From Amarolinea sp964580725 (lineage in GTDB: Bacteria > Chloroflexota > Anaerolineae > SSC4 > Amarolineaceae), in assembly GCA_964580725.1 (NCBI GenBank), contig CAZOLV010000012.1:1-64000 (forward strand): 64,000 bases of DNA, given 5' to 3'. Position 1 is the stretch's first letter. Each line of letters starts with the position of its first letter. The notes under the pieces are model-generated. The model did not search any database, was not told where the DNA came from, and saw only the letters and a list, made by a program, of their open reading frames with translations. Positions 1 through 9,722 of the stretch are shown in pieces. Made by a program: the position numbers and the translations under genes.

Positions 1-24
1 TATTAGAAGGGATCATCAACGTCT

Positions 25-555
25 GTGCATATTCGTCCGGCCAACCTGGCCGATCTTTCTCTTTGTTACCACATCAGCGGCGCATTCGAAACCAGCCATG
101 TCTGGCAGGTGGATCAGCGCGTCGAGGATGACGCCGTGGCCGTCACGCTGCGGCTGACGCGCCTGCCGCGCCCCGTCAAGGCGGTCTATCCCCAGTGGGG
201 CGAAGGATTGCTCGAACAATGGGAGCGCGGCGACTGCGTGTTGGTGGCCGAAGACGAAAACGACATTCTCGGCTACACCGTGATGAGCCTCCATCTGGAT
301 CATGGGTTGGGTTGGGTGGATCACCTGGTGATCGCCGCCCCGGCGCGGCGTCGAGGCATTGGCGCACAACTGCTGCGCGCCGCCTTCGAGTGGGGCCTAC
401 AGCGCGGCGTGCGCCGCCTCATGCTGCCGGTGCAGAGCAAGAACCATCCGGCCGTCTGTTTCTGCCGGAAACAGGGGCTGGTGTTCTGCGGCTTCAACGA
501 GCGCCTTTTCGCCAACGGCGACATCGCGCTCTTTTTCTCAGGTTTTCTCAGATAG
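25..555 (+). CDS. GNAT family N-acetyltransferase
   Basis: A 176-residue protein with the GNAT fold, predicted to transfer an acetyl group from acetyl-CoA to an unidentified amine. The acetyl-CoA-binding motif is visible as ARRRGIGAQLL (about residues 107-117), after a hydrophobic strand (WVDHLVIAAP). The C-terminal part (NHPAVCFCRKQGLVFCGF) matches the usual GNAT motif B region. The start is a GTG preceded by an AGAAGG-like sequence at 5-10. It lies at the window edge, so upstream context is missing. The next gene starts about 17 bases downstream on the same strand, so they may be cotranscribed. The family is clear; the substrate is not. Confidence 0.8.
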   Translation: MHIRPANLADLSLCYHISGAFETSHVWQVDQRVEDDAVAVTLRLTRLPRPVKAVYPQWGEGLLEQWERGDCVLVAEDENDILGYTVMSLHLDHGLGWVDHLVIAAPARRRGIGAQLLRAAFEWGLQRGVRRLMLPVQSKNHPAVCFCRKQGLVFCGFNERLFANGDIALFFSGFLR

Positions 556-571
556 TGTCATAGATAACGCC

Positions 572-2521
572 GTGTTCGATATTGACTGGATGCGCCTCCT
601 GGCTTTTGCCAATCTGACCTTATCTTCTGCCACCGTCATCCTGGCATTTTCGTTGTTCGTCTACGTACTGACGCACAATCTGCTGAGCGATGTCGGGCGC
701 TCTTTTGCCGCCTTGCTGGCCTGTGTCATGGTGGTCTATGCCGGTGACGTGGCGGTGGGACGCGTCACCGAAGCGCAGGCGGCGGCGGCCTGGCTGCGCC
801 TGCAGTGGCTTGGCATTGCCTTCATCCCGGCGGCCTATCTGCATTTTTCCCATGCGCTGCTCTCCACCACCAACTGGCGTTCACGCCGCCGTTTTCTCAC
901 CGTGATTGCCAGCTACGCCATCAGCGCCGTTTTTTGCCTGCTGGCCGTCTTGACCGATCTCCTGGTGACCGGCGACGCCAGGCAGCCAAACGTCCCCCAC
1001 CTCTCCCCCGGCCCCATCTTCCCGGTCTATGTCCTCTTCTTCGCCGTCACCACGCTCTTCGGCGCCCGCAACGTCTATCAAGCGCGCCGCCGCTGTCTAA
1101 CGCCCGCCGCCCGCCGCCGTCTGAACTACCTCAGCGCCGCCTTTGCGGCGCCGGGCGTCGGCGTCTTTCCCTTCTTGATTCTGGTATCGGCCCCATCGCC
1201 CCTGTCGCAGTCGCTCGTCCTGCTGCTGGCCACGTTGGGCAATCTCATCATTTCCATGATGCTCGTCGTGCTGACTTACACCGTCGCCTACTTCGGCGTA
1301 TTAGCGCCTGACCGGGTCGTGCGCCAGAGTCTCATCTACTACCTCTTGCGCGGCCCCATCCTGGGCACGTTGATCGTCATCCTGATGATTTCGATTCCCG
1401 ACACGCGGCAGCTTGGGGGCCTGCCGCGCGAGATGGTGCTGGTTTCTGCCGTCGTCGCCACCATCATCCTGCTGCAGGTGGCCATTCACCTGGCTAAACC
1501 GCTCATTGACCGCCTCATCTACTGGCGCGACCGGGCCGAGGTGGCCTGGTTGGCGGAGATTGATCGCCATCTCCTCACCTCGACCGACCTGCGCCAGGTG
1601 TTGGAAAACGTCCTGGTGGCGCTGTGCGAAACGCTGCGCATGCCCGCCGGCTTCGTCGCCGCACTGACGCCCGATGACGCACCGCAACTGGAGGCGGTCG
1701 TCGGCTCCTACGAGGCCGCCGCCGCGTTCCTGCAGAGCGAGGAGTTTGGCGAGGCGCAAGCGCAGCGCAGCGGCCCGGCGATGGGGCGCAACGACGCGCA
1801 GGCGCCCACGCCAGAAATGATGATTGTGGGCGATGGCGCCTGGCTCTTCCCCCTGCATGGGCAGAACGGCGGCGCCGATCTGGTCGGTTGGCTTGGCCTG
1901 GCGCTCGATCCCAACCAGCCCCGGCGCAGCGAGATTGCGCCCGAAGAACGGTTCATCGTGCGGGCGCTGCTGCGCCAGGCCGCCAAGGCCCTGGAAGATC
2001 GCCAGGTGCAGCAGGGGCTGTTCACCGCCTTGCGCCGCATCATCCCAGAGATCGAGCGGATGCAGGCCTGGCGCAGTACGGTGCAGTACACCGGCGCAAC
2101 GCCCCTGCCCCCCATGACCGACAGCAGCCTGACCGCCCAACCCGACTTCGAACGCTGGGTGCGCGATGCGCTGACGCACTACTGGGGCGGCCCCAAACTG
2201 ACCAGCAGCCCGCTGCTCAAGCTGCATATCGTGACCGATTTTCTGGCCGAGAATGACAACAATCCGAGCCGCGCCCTGCGCAGCGCCCTGCGACGCGCCA
2301 TCGAACTGCAGCGCCCGCACGGCGACCGTAAATTGACGGCAAGCGAATGGCTCTTGTACAATATCCTCGAAATGCGCTTTTTACAGGGAGATCGTGTGCG
2401 TGACATTGCCGCACGCCTGGCGTTGAGCGAATCGGATCTGTATCGGAAACAGCGAGCGGCCATTACGGAGGTAGCCAGAACACTCGCTGATATGGAGAAA
2501 GAAAAAATACAGCAAGAGTAA
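572..2521 (+). CDS. Multi-TM sensor protein with C-terminal helix-turn-helix
   Basis: About 649 residues. The reading frame is open from 359, but upstream it overlaps the acetyltransferase, so the likely start is GTG 572 (ATG 590 is an alternative). The first ~290 residues hold seven or more hydrophobic segments, resembling the 7TM input region of some histidine kinases. A GAF-like middle region follows (about 320-480). The last ~80 residues contain a helix-turn-helix-like stretch (VRDIAARLALSESDLYRKQR). No HisKA, HATPase or receiver motif is present, so this is not a kinase. It is best read as a membrane-anchored one-component regulator. The signal and targets are unknown. Confidence 0.6.
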   Translation: MFDIDWMRLLAFANLTLSSATVILAFSLFVYVLTHNLLSDVGRSFAALLACVMVVYAGDVAVGRVTEAQAAAAWLRLQWLGIAFIPAAYLHFSHALLSTTNWRSRRRFLTVIASYAISAVFCLLAVLTDLLVTGDARQPNVPHLSPGPIFPVYVLFFAVTTLFGARNVYQARRRCLTPAARRRLNYLSAAFAAPGVGVFPFLILVSAPSPLSQSLVLLLATLGNLIISMMLVVLTYTVAYFGVLAPDRVVRQSLIYYLLRGPILGTLIVILMISIPDTRQLGGLPREMVLVSAVVATIILLQVAIHLAKPLIDRLIYWRDRAEVAWLAEIDRHLLTSTDLRQVLENVLVALCETLRMPAGFVAALTPDDAPQLEAVVGSYEAAAAFLQSEEFGEAQAQRSGPAMGRNDAQAPTPEMMIVGDGAWLFPLHGQNGGADLVGWLGLALDPNQPRRSEIAPEERFIVRALLRQAAKALEDRQVQQGLFTALRRIIPEIERMQAWRSTVQYTGATPLPPMTDSSLTAQPDFERWVRDALTHYWGGPKLTSSPLLKLHIVTDFLAENDNNPSRALRSALRRAIELQRPHGDRKLTASEWLLYNILEMRFLQGDRVRDIAARLALSESDLYRKQRAAITEVARTLADMEKEKIQQE

Positions 2522-2537
2522 ATGGGAGTCAATAGAA

Positions 2538-3599
2538 ATGGCGTTGTATCAGGGACAGCAGACACCACAGTCATCAACCAAAACGGCTATTTACCAACCA
2601 ACCAACGAAGAGACCCCGCCGTGGGCGCAAGACGGATACTGGGAATCGCTCCTGGCCGAATGCGATAGCCTGCCCCACCAGAGATCGGCCGCCTCGCACA
2701 AACCGCCCCTCACACACGCAAAATCGGAACTAACCGCCGCGCCGATTGCAACTGCCGCGCCGATTGCGATCGGCGAGCCGCTCGATGGCCTACCCGCCGG
2801 CGAGCGCGACTGGCGTCTGATGGAACGCGGCTTTGCCGACAGCCAGGTCTTCGAACTGTCTGTCAACGGCTTCAATCGCGGCGGTTTGCTCGTCAAATAC
2901 AACTCGCTGACCGGTTTCGTTCCCTCTTCGCATCTCATCGGTCTCGACTACAGCACCGAAGACCGGCAACTCTCGCTTGGCGTGCGCGTGGGCAAGCCGA
3001 TTCGCCTGCGCATCATCGAACTCGACCGTACGCGCAACCGCTTGATCTTCTCCGAGCGCGCCGCCGAGGATGAACCGTCCGAGCCTGATGCGCTCAGCCG
3101 CCTGCAACCCAACGACTCGACGACCGGCATTGTGAGCAATCTGTGTCATTTTGGCGCATTCGTTGATCTGGGCGGCGGCGTCGAAGGTTTGATCCATATC
3201 TCCGAACTCTCCTGGGGGCGCATCAGCCATCCCGCCGAACTGTTGCAGCTTGGTCAGCGCATCGCCGTTCACGTCATGGACATTGACCGTAACCAGCGCC
3301 GGGTGGGCCTCAGCCTCAAACGCCTGACGCCCGATCCCTGGCTGCATGTGGAGGATCGCTACACCATCGGGCAACTGGTACACGGCCGTGTGACCAATGT
3401 CGTCAGTTTTGGCGCCTTCGTGCGTCTCGAAGAGGGTCTGGAGGGACTGATCCATATTTCCGAACTGGCCGAGGGCAGTTTTCTGCATCCTCGCAACGTC
3501 ATCGCCGAAAATTCGCTGGTCAGCGCCCGTGTGATCAGCATTGACCCCCAAAACCGTCGCCTGGCCTTGAGTTTGCGCCGCCCACAGGCGCGCGTCTGA
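2538..3599 (+). CDS. S1 RNA-binding domain protein (ribosomal protein S1-like)
   Basis: 353 residues. A low-complexity N-terminal ~90 residues is followed by three S1/OB domains (about 95-172, 188-262, 275-347). The last two carry the classical signature: GAFVDLGGGVEGLIHISELS and GAFVRLEEGLEGLIHISELA. Proteins of this type bind single-stranded RNA in translation initiation or RNA turnover. With three domains it is shorter than the six-domain E. coli S1 and more like the S1-family proteins of Gram-positives and Chloroflexota. The ATG has a GGGAG ribosome-binding site about 9 bases upstream. It sits 16 bases after the upstream regulator and 11 bases before ftsK. Confidence 0.8.
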   Translation: MALYQGQQTPQSSTKTAIYQPTNEETPPWAQDGYWESLLAECDSLPHQRSAASHKPPLTHAKSELTAAPIATAAPIAIGEPLDGLPAGERDWRLMERGFADSQVFELSVNGFNRGGLLVKYNSLTGFVPSSHLIGLDYSTEDRQLSLGVRVGKPIRLRIIELDRTRNRLIFSERAAEDEPSEPDALSRLQPNDSTTGIVSNLCHFGAFVDLGGGVEGLIHISELSWGRISHPAELLQLGQRIAVHVMDIDRNQRRVGLSLKRLTPDPWLHVEDRYTIGQLVHGRVTNVVSFGAFVRLEEGLEGLIHISELAEGSFLHPRNVIAENSLVSARVISIDPQNRRLALSLRRPQARV

Positions 3600-3610
3600 G
3601 CCGCATCATC

Positions 3611-6123
3611 ATGCCAACGAACCGTTCCGCGCCGCCGCCTCCTGCCAAAGGCCCGCTCCTGCAGCCGCCGCCCGGCCCCGATTCGATGTCCGGCGAAACC
3701 ACGGGGCTGGCCCTGCTGGCGTTGGGCGCGCTGGGGCTGGCGTCGAGCCTGCAATCGTCGCCTGGCGCGGCGCCGCTGCTGCGCCAGATTTTGGGTTGGG
3801 GCGCGCCCGTCGTCAGCCTCCTGATCGCGCTGGCCGGCGCCCTGCTCCTGCTGCGGCGGTGGGTCAAGGTGACCTGGCGCTGGACGATGATCGCCGGCGC
3901 TGAACTGCTGCTGATCTCTCTCCTGGCCCTGACCCATCTCTGGTGGGGCAGCGCTGACCCGCTACGCCTGGCGCAAGTTGGGCGGGGGGGCGGTCATTTG
4001 GGATGGGCGCTCAGCAGCCTGCTGCGCGAAACCGTCGGCGATGGCGTGGGCGCGCTCTTCCTGCTCATGCTGTGCGCTGTTGGCCTCTACCTCATCCTGC
4101 ACCCCATCTGGCAGTTGGCCCTCTACCACCTTCTCGGCGCCCTGGACTGGCTGCGCGGCAAAGCCCCGCGCCTCGACCCCACCACCGAGTTTGCAGAGCG
4201 CCCGCCTTCCGCCGCCCGACCGCCCGCGCCACCGTCGTTTGGTGAGGGGGCGCCGCAGCCGGCGAGGCCACGCGAACGGCCGCGCAGCGTCCCCACCGCT
4301 GCCGAACCTCCTTTGCCGCTTCAGGCGCCGCCGCTCCCTGCACCGGCGGCCGCCAAACCTCCCGCAGCCGCCAAATCCACTGCGCCGGCAGCCGCCAAAN
4401 NNNNNNNNNNNNNNNNNNNNNNNNNNNNNNNNNNNNNNNNNNNNNNNNNNNNNNNNNNNNNNNNNNNNNNNNNNNNNNNNNNNNNNNNNNNNNNNNNNNG
4501 GCGGCCGCCAAACCTCCCGCAGCCGCCAAATCCACTGCGCCGGCAGCCGCCAAACCCACGGCGCCGGCAGCCGCCAAATCCACTGCGCCGGCAGCCGCCA
4601 AACCCACGGCGCCGGCAGCCGCCAAACCTGCCGCGCCGGCAGCCGCCAAACCTGCCGCGCCGGCCGCCCCCCAATCCGTCACGCCCGCCGCCGCGCCTGG
4701 CCTACCGCCCCTAACGCTGTTGGCCTCCGAGTCGTCGCAGCGGTTCAGCGAGGCGACAGTGCGTGAAATGGCCAACACCATCGAGCGCACGCTGGCGGCT
4801 TTCGACGTGCCGGCCCGCGTCGTCAGCGTCAACCGCGGCCCCACCGTCACCCAGTTTGGCGTCGAACCGGGCTTCATCGAACGCAACGGCGAACGGCACA
4901 AGGTGCGCGTCAGCAAGATCGAGCGGCTGCACAACGACCTGGCCCTGGCGCTGGCCGCACCCTCGCTGCGCATCGAGGCGCCGGTGCCGGGCCGGCCCTA
5001 CGTTGGCATCGAAGTGCCCAACCCGCGCAGTACGCTCGTGACGCTGCGCGGCGTGCTGGAAAGCCCCGAATATCAGAAAATGAGCAGCCCGACCGCCGTC
5101 GCCCTGGGGCGCGATGTCAGCGGGGCAGCCGTCGTCGCCGATCTGGTGCGCATGCCGCATCTGCTGATTGCCGGGGCCACCGGTTCGGGCAAGTCGGTCT
5201 GTATCAACGCCGTCATCAGCAGCCTGCTCTACAGCAACTCTCCGGCCACCCTGCGCTTCTTGATGGCCGACCCCAAGATGGTCGAACTGCCCATCTACAA
5301 CGGCATTCCGCATCTGTTGGCGCCCGTCGTGACAGAGGTCGAGGAGGCCGTCGCCATGCTCACCTGGGCCACGTTGCAAATGGACGACCGCTACCGCAAG
5401 TTCGCCGAAGTTGGCGCCCGCAATCTGGCCAGTTACAACGAAAAAGCCGCCAAACGCAGCGACCTGATGCCGCTGCCGGTGATCGTCATCGTGATTGATG
5501 AGCTGGCCGATCTGATGATGTCGGCGCCCGACGACGTCGAACGGCAAATCTGCCGCCTGGCGCAGATGGCGCGCGCCACCGGCATCCATTTGGTGCTGGC
5601 CACGCAGCGGCCCAGCGTGGATGTCGTCACCGGGCTGATCAAGGCCAACTTCCCGGCGCGCATCGCCTTTGCCGTGACCACGCAGATTGACTCGCGCGTC
5701 ATCCTGGACATGCCGGGCGCCGAAAAACTGCTCGGACGCGGCGACATGCTGCTGATGACCCCCGATAGCGCCAAGCTGCGTCGCGTGCAGGGCTGCTACG
5801 TCAGCGAGCGCGAGACAGAGCGCATCGTCGCTTTCTGGCGCAAGCAAATCGCTGCCAACGACCCGCCCGCGCCCCGCCCCTGGGCCGGCCTGCTGGAGCA
5901 GCAGGAGGACGACAACGAACTACAGGATGCGCTCGCCGCTTTGCAGGGGCGCAAGCGCGTCTCCGCATCGCTCCTGCAGCGCCAATTGCGCATCGGCTAC
6001 CCGCGCGCCGCCCGCCTGATCGAACTGCTCGAAGCGCAGGGCTATGTGGGGCCGGACGAGGGCGGCGGGCGCTCGCGCCTGGTTCTGATCAATCAAGAAG
6101 GCAGCGAAGAGAGCGAAGAATAG
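3611..6123 (+). CDS. ftsK: DNA translocase FtsK/SpoIIIE, interrupted by an assembly gap
   Basis: Septal DNA pump that clears chromosome ends during division. The N-terminus has about four hydrophobic segments (3700-4130). An Ala/Pro/Lys-rich linker made of APAAAK-type repeats follows, then the motor: Walker A GATGSGKS near 5170-5195, Walker B VIVIDELADLMM near 5483-5520, and a C-terminal winged-helix gamma domain (LQRQLRIGYPRAARLIELLE). The frame differs on the two sides of the 100-N gap (4400-4499). However, the 55 bases before and after the gap are identical, and merging them restores one frame of about 785 residues, a normal FtsK length. The gap is therefore probably artificial and the gene intact. 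Confidence 0.9.
4345..4554. other. N gap with identical 55-bp flanks, in the ftsK linker minisatellite
   Basis: Bases 4345-4399 (before the N run) and 4500-4554 (after it) are identical over 55 bases. They lie in a minisatellite of roughly 24-bp units (GCCGCCAAA-type) encoding the Ala-Lys-Pro linker of FtsK and continuing to about 4660. The identical ends suggest two contigs that overlap and were joined with placeholder Ns. Removing one copy and the Ns joins the two ftsK frames without a shift. Confidence 0.75.
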
Positions 6124-6331
6124 GCAGCCATCGCGACGCGCCTGCCGTGCGCCGAGCTTTTTGCTTTTTTTCGCCTTTGCGCCGATAATTGACTGACGAC
6201 AGCCGGTTGCGGCGACGGGCGTCGAACTCGTTCAGTTGCGCTAGGCGCACGGCGGGCCAGGTCCACGCTGCGCCCATTCGTTCATTGCGACAATTCAGCC
6301 CATTGACTCACGATCCCGAAAGGCCCGATCC

Positions 6332-8413
6332 ATGGATACATCGCTCATTGGCAGACGCCTCGGCAAGTACGAAATTCAAGCGGAGATTGGCCGGGGCGGC
6401 ATGGGAGTTGTCTACCGCGCCTACGACCCCGTTCTACAGCGCGCCGTTGCCATCAAAGTATTGCCGCCTCACATGGCAGCCGATCCCGATTTCGTGCGTC
6501 GTTTCCACCGTGAAGCAATCCTGGCCGCCCAACTCAAACATTCCAACATCGTCACCATTCACGACGTCGGCGATCAGGACGGCGTGCAGTTCATCGTCAT
6601 GGAACTGCTCGAAGGCGCCACGCTCGACCGCTGGCTGAGCGGTGGCCTGCTCAGTCTCGATCACATCAACCGCGTGCTGCGTCAGGTGGCCGACGCCCTC
6701 GACTTTGCCCACAAGCGCAACGTCATCCATCGCGACATCAAGCCAAGCAACATCATGATCAACCCCGATGGCCAGGTCACCCTCCTCGACTTTGGCCTGG
6801 TGCGCGCCACCGAAGGCACCATGCTGACGATGAGCGGCGCCATGATGGGCACCCCCCAATACATGGCGCCCGAACAGGCGCAGGGAACCCTGACCGACCA
6901 TCGCACCGACATCTATTCGCTCGGCATCGTCATCTACCGGCTGCTGACAGGTCATCTACCCTTTGAACGCACCACGACCCCCGCGCTGATCCACGCCCAC
7001 GTTTACGAGACGCCGCCGCCGCTGCGCCAACTGCGCCCCGACCTGCCCAAAGCCCTGGAAGCCATCGTGCATCGGGCCATCGCCAAGCTGCCCGACGAAC
7101 GCTACCAGAGCGCCGGTCAATTTGCGCGCGACTTCGAAGCCACCATTGGCGGCAAGACCGTTCCTGTGGCCCCGCTCCCGCCTGCCGGTCGTGGAGAGCG
7201 GCCGCGCACTGTGCCCACTGCGCCCGAATCCCCCTCCCCGCTGCCACCCTCCCGGCGCACCCCGCTGCCGGACACGATGCAGACGGAACGACCGCTCACC
7301 GCGCCGCCGCGGACTCCCATTCCCGCGCCCCAGGCGCCCCCGGCCAAACCTGCCAGCAAGCTGCCCATCCTGATCGGCCTCTTGGCCGTTCTTCTGCTGG
7401 CCGTCGTCGGCGGCGCCATCTGGATGATCTCCGGCCAGCCAAAACCAACCCCCACCCCCGTTGACACGATTGTGCAAGTGCCCACCGACTCCCCCACGCC
7501 GATCCCCACCGACACGCCGGTCGTCATCGTCGTCACCGCGACCCCCACCCCCACCTCCACCGCGCCCACATCCACCCCCACGCGCCCAACCAATACACCC
7601 ACCCTCCGCCCCACTAGAACCCCCACCTCTGTGCCGACCGATACCCCCACTGCCGCCCCAACCGCCACCCGCACACCCACCAGACGCCCCACCACCCCGC
7701 CTCCCCCCGCACGCCCTGGACTCGTCTTCGACTTCGAGCAGAATCAGACCTGGCGCCGTGGCGATGAACCGTACGGAACCTTCACCCGCTCCAACGAACA
7801 GGTGAAGGACGGCGCCAGCAGCGGCAAGCTGGCCTATGACTTCGCGGCGGTCATCAACAACTACGTCGTCTTCGAACTGCGCCCCGCCAAAGCGTTTGGC
7901 GGGCAGATCTCTGGCCTCACCGCCTGGGTCTTTGGCGATGGTTCTGGGCATTACCTCAACGTCTGGATCAAGGATCAGATGGGCGAAGTGCGCGCCTATT
8001 CCTTTGGCCAGATCAACCATCAGGGCTGGAAGCAGATGACCGTCTATTTCGACGATGCCGCACCCTGGCCCGCCGGTCACGTCATGAACAAGCCGGACAA
8101 CGGTCGTCTCGATCAGCCGGCCAGCTTCTACGCCTGGGTGCTCGATGGCGTTCCTAACGAGTCTGCCAGTCGCGGGGCCATTTATCTGGACGAGGTTTTC
8201 ACGACCACGGAAGCCATTCCACAGGCCACGCCAACCACCGCCGCACCCCCGCCGCCGCACACCACCACCTCCGCCCGCTTGACCCAGGCGCCACCGGGTG
8301 GCGCCATCGCTGCCACCGGCAGCCTCCTGAGCCTCGGTCTGCTGTTGAGCCTGCTCTGGCTGACCGATTGGCCGCTGCGCTTCTGGCGCTGGCTGGGGAC
8401 GCATGACCGCTGA
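6332..8413 (+). CDS. Transmembrane Ser/Thr protein kinase (PknB type) with extracellular binding module
   Basis: 693 residues. The kinase domain (about 10-270) has the glycine loop GRGGMG (20-25), Lys42, HRDIKPSN, DFG and the APEQ motif, so it should be active. A Pro-rich juxtamembrane stretch precedes a TM helix (LIGLLAVLLLAVVGGAIWM), then a ~95-residue Thr/Pro stalk. A ~150-residue beta-rich domain follows (begins LVFDFEQNQTWRRGDEPYG) that looks like a carbohydrate-binding jelly-roll. A second hydrophobic segment lies near the C-terminus (GSLLSLGLLLSLLWLTDW). Inference: it senses wall or exopolysaccharide ligands and phosphorylates cytoplasmic proteins. A GAAAGG site lies before the ATG. 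A 208-base spacer separates it from ftsK, where I see no clear promoter or terminator. Confidence 0.85.
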   Translation: MDTSLIGRRLGKYEIQAEIGRGGMGVVYRAYDPVLQRAVAIKVLPPHMAADPDFVRRFHREAILAAQLKHSNIVTIHDVGDQDGVQFIVMELLEGATLDRWLSGGLLSLDHINRVLRQVADALDFAHKRNVIHRDIKPSNIMINPDGQVTLLDFGLVRATEGTMLTMSGAMMGTPQYMAPEQAQGTLTDHRTDIYSLGIVIYRLLTGHLPFERTTTPALIHAHVYETPPPLRQLRPDLPKALEAIVHRAIAKLPDERYQSAGQFARDFEATIGGKTVPVAPLPPAGRGERPRTVPTAPESPSPLPPSRRTPLPDTMQTERPLTAPPRTPIPAPQAPPAKPASKLPILIGLLAVLLLAVVGGAIWMISGQPKPTPTPVDTIVQVPTDSPTPIPTDTPVVIVVTATPTPTSTAPTSTPTRPTNTPTLRPTRTPTSVPTDTPTAAPTATRTPTRRPTTPPPPARPGLVFDFEQNQTWRRGDEPYGTFTRSNEQVKDGASSGKLAYDFAAVINNYVVFELRPAKAFGGQISGLTAWVFGDGSGHYLNVWIKDQMGEVRAYSFGQINHQGWKQMTVYFDDAAPWPAGHVMNKPDNGRLDQPASFYAWVLDGVPNESASRGAIYLDEVFTTTEAIPQATPTTAAPPPPHTTTSARLTQAPPGGAIAATGSLLSLGLLLSLLWLTDWPLRFWRWLGTHDR

Positions 8414-8432
8414 CGGCCACAGGTTTTGACTG

Positions 8433-9722
8433 ATGACACGGCCCGGCGCTCGTCTCGTCGCAGTGGGCGGCCTGTTTCTGGCCCTGGCCCTGCCGCTTTG
8501 GTTCGACCCCTGGGCCGTCGTCGCCTTCGAGCCACCCAAAATCGGGCTATTTCTGTGCGTCGTGCTCGGCATGGCGCTGGCCGCGCTCTTTTTGCGCTTC
8601 CGCCGGCCGCAGGCGCTGGTCAGACCACTGCCTTCGGCGGCGCGCCTGCTGTTGCCCTACCTCGCCTGTCTGGTCATTGCCGCACTGTCAGCGTCCGACC
8701 GGGCGCGCAGCCTGTGGGGCGCGCCCGATAGCCTGCACAGCCTGTTCGTGCTGGCCGCCGGCCCCCTCATGGCGCTTCTTCTGCTGCTGGCCTGGCCCAC
8801 GCCCGTCGCACGCCAGGAGCAGATGACCGCTCTCAGCGCCGGCAGCGTGCCCGTCATCCTCTACGGCTTCAGCCAGGCGCTTGGCCTCGATCCGCTGCCC
8901 TGGACGAGCGACGCCGTTTCGCCGGTCATGGGCACGCTCGGCCGCTCCAATTTTCTGGGCGCCTATCTGGCGCTGGTCATCCCCTTCACCCTCGTGCGCC
9001 TGTGGCCAGCGGCCGGCGTGAACGCTCCCGCGCCGGCGCTGCGTTTTGGCCTTTTGCTGGCGCTGCAGACGATCTGCCTGCTGCTGACGCAGGCGCGCGG
9101 CGCCTGGCTTGGCTTCCTGGGTGCGGCCGGCGTCACTCTACTGACCCTGGCCTGGCGCTGGCGTGATCGGCGCCTTGTCCTGGCCGCCGCCATCGTTCTG
9201 CTCGGCGGCGGCGCCTGGTTCATCGCCATGCAGCAGGTTGCCCTGGTGCGTCCACCCCCGCCCGCGGCGGCAGCGGCCGCGCCCGCTTTCGAGGAACTGC
9301 GCCAGCTCTCCACGGCAACGCGCCTTGTCATCTGGCGCAACACGCTCGATCTGGTGCGGGCGCGCTGGCTGCTCGGCTATGGCCCGGCCCACTTCACCCC
9401 CACCTACCAGGCGCACAGCGGCCAGGCAACGGTCCTGGTCACCGATCCGCACAACCTGCTGCTCGACCAACTGATGACGGCGGGCGCGCTCGGCCTGCTG
9501 ACCCTGGCCGCTGCCATTGCCGCCTTCTACCGCGCCGTCTGGCGTGCGCTGGCTCAGTCAGCCGACCGGGCCGCCCACATTCGCTGCGCCGCCGCCCTGG
9601 GCGCCGTGACCGGTTTTCTCATCCAGGCGCAGTTCAATCCCAACGTCGTCGCCGTTTTGGCCATCTTTTGGCTCGTCATTGCCCTGGGCCTGGCCGAAAC
9701 AAGAGAGGAACAACGCCCATGA
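8433..9722 (+). CDS. O-antigen ligase/polymerase-like membrane protein (Wzy_C family)
   Basis: 429 residues with about ten hydrophobic segments and one larger extracellular loop near the C-terminus, the topology of Wzy/WaaL polymerases and ligases. The family-typical stretch LLLTQARGAWLGFLGA is present (about 211-226), followed by a VIWRNTLDLVRARWLLGYGP region. Such proteins polymerise or ligate lipid-linked glycans at the outer face of the membrane. It begins 19 bases after the kinase gene and ends in a 4-base ATGA overlap with the LuxE-like gene, indicating translational coupling. The exact glycan substrate cannot be read from sequence. Confidence 0.75.
   Translation: MTRPGARLVAVGGLFLALALPLWFDPWAVVAFEPPKIGLFLCVVLGMALAALFLRFRRPQALVRPLPSAARLLLPYLACLVIAALSASDRARSLWGAPDSLHSLFVLAAGPLMALLLLLAWPTPVARQEQMTALSAGSVPVILYGFSQALGLDPLPWTSDAVSPVMGTLGRSNFLGAYLALVIPFTLVRLWPAAGVNAPAPALRFGLLLALQTICLLLTQARGAWLGFLGAAGVTLLTLAWRWRDRRLVLAAAIVLLGGGAWFIAMQQVALVRPPPPAAAAAAPAFEELRQLSTATRLVIWRNTLDLVRARWLLGYGPAHFTPTYQAHSGQATVLVTDPHNLLLDQLMTAGALGLLTLAAAIAAFYRAVWRALAQSADRAAHIRCAAALGAVTGFLIQAQFNPNVVAVLAIFWLVIALGLAETREEQRP

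Noticed and set aside
1301..2320. A 339-residue minus-strand frame opposite the membrane regulator
   Set aside because: It is a shadow: Gln/Gly/His/Arg-rich composition with no domain, opposite a clear coding frame.
6124..6331. Possible terminator after ftsK (GGCAG/CTGCC stem and T-rich stretches)
   Set aside because: The stem is only 5 bp with a 15-base loop, and the T-run is not directly behind it. Too weak to list.
6956..8572. A 538-residue open frame opposite the first kinase, Gly-rich
   Set aside because: The Gly/Arg repeats are the reverse complement of the Thr/Pro-rich kinase stalk. No start site or domain supports it.
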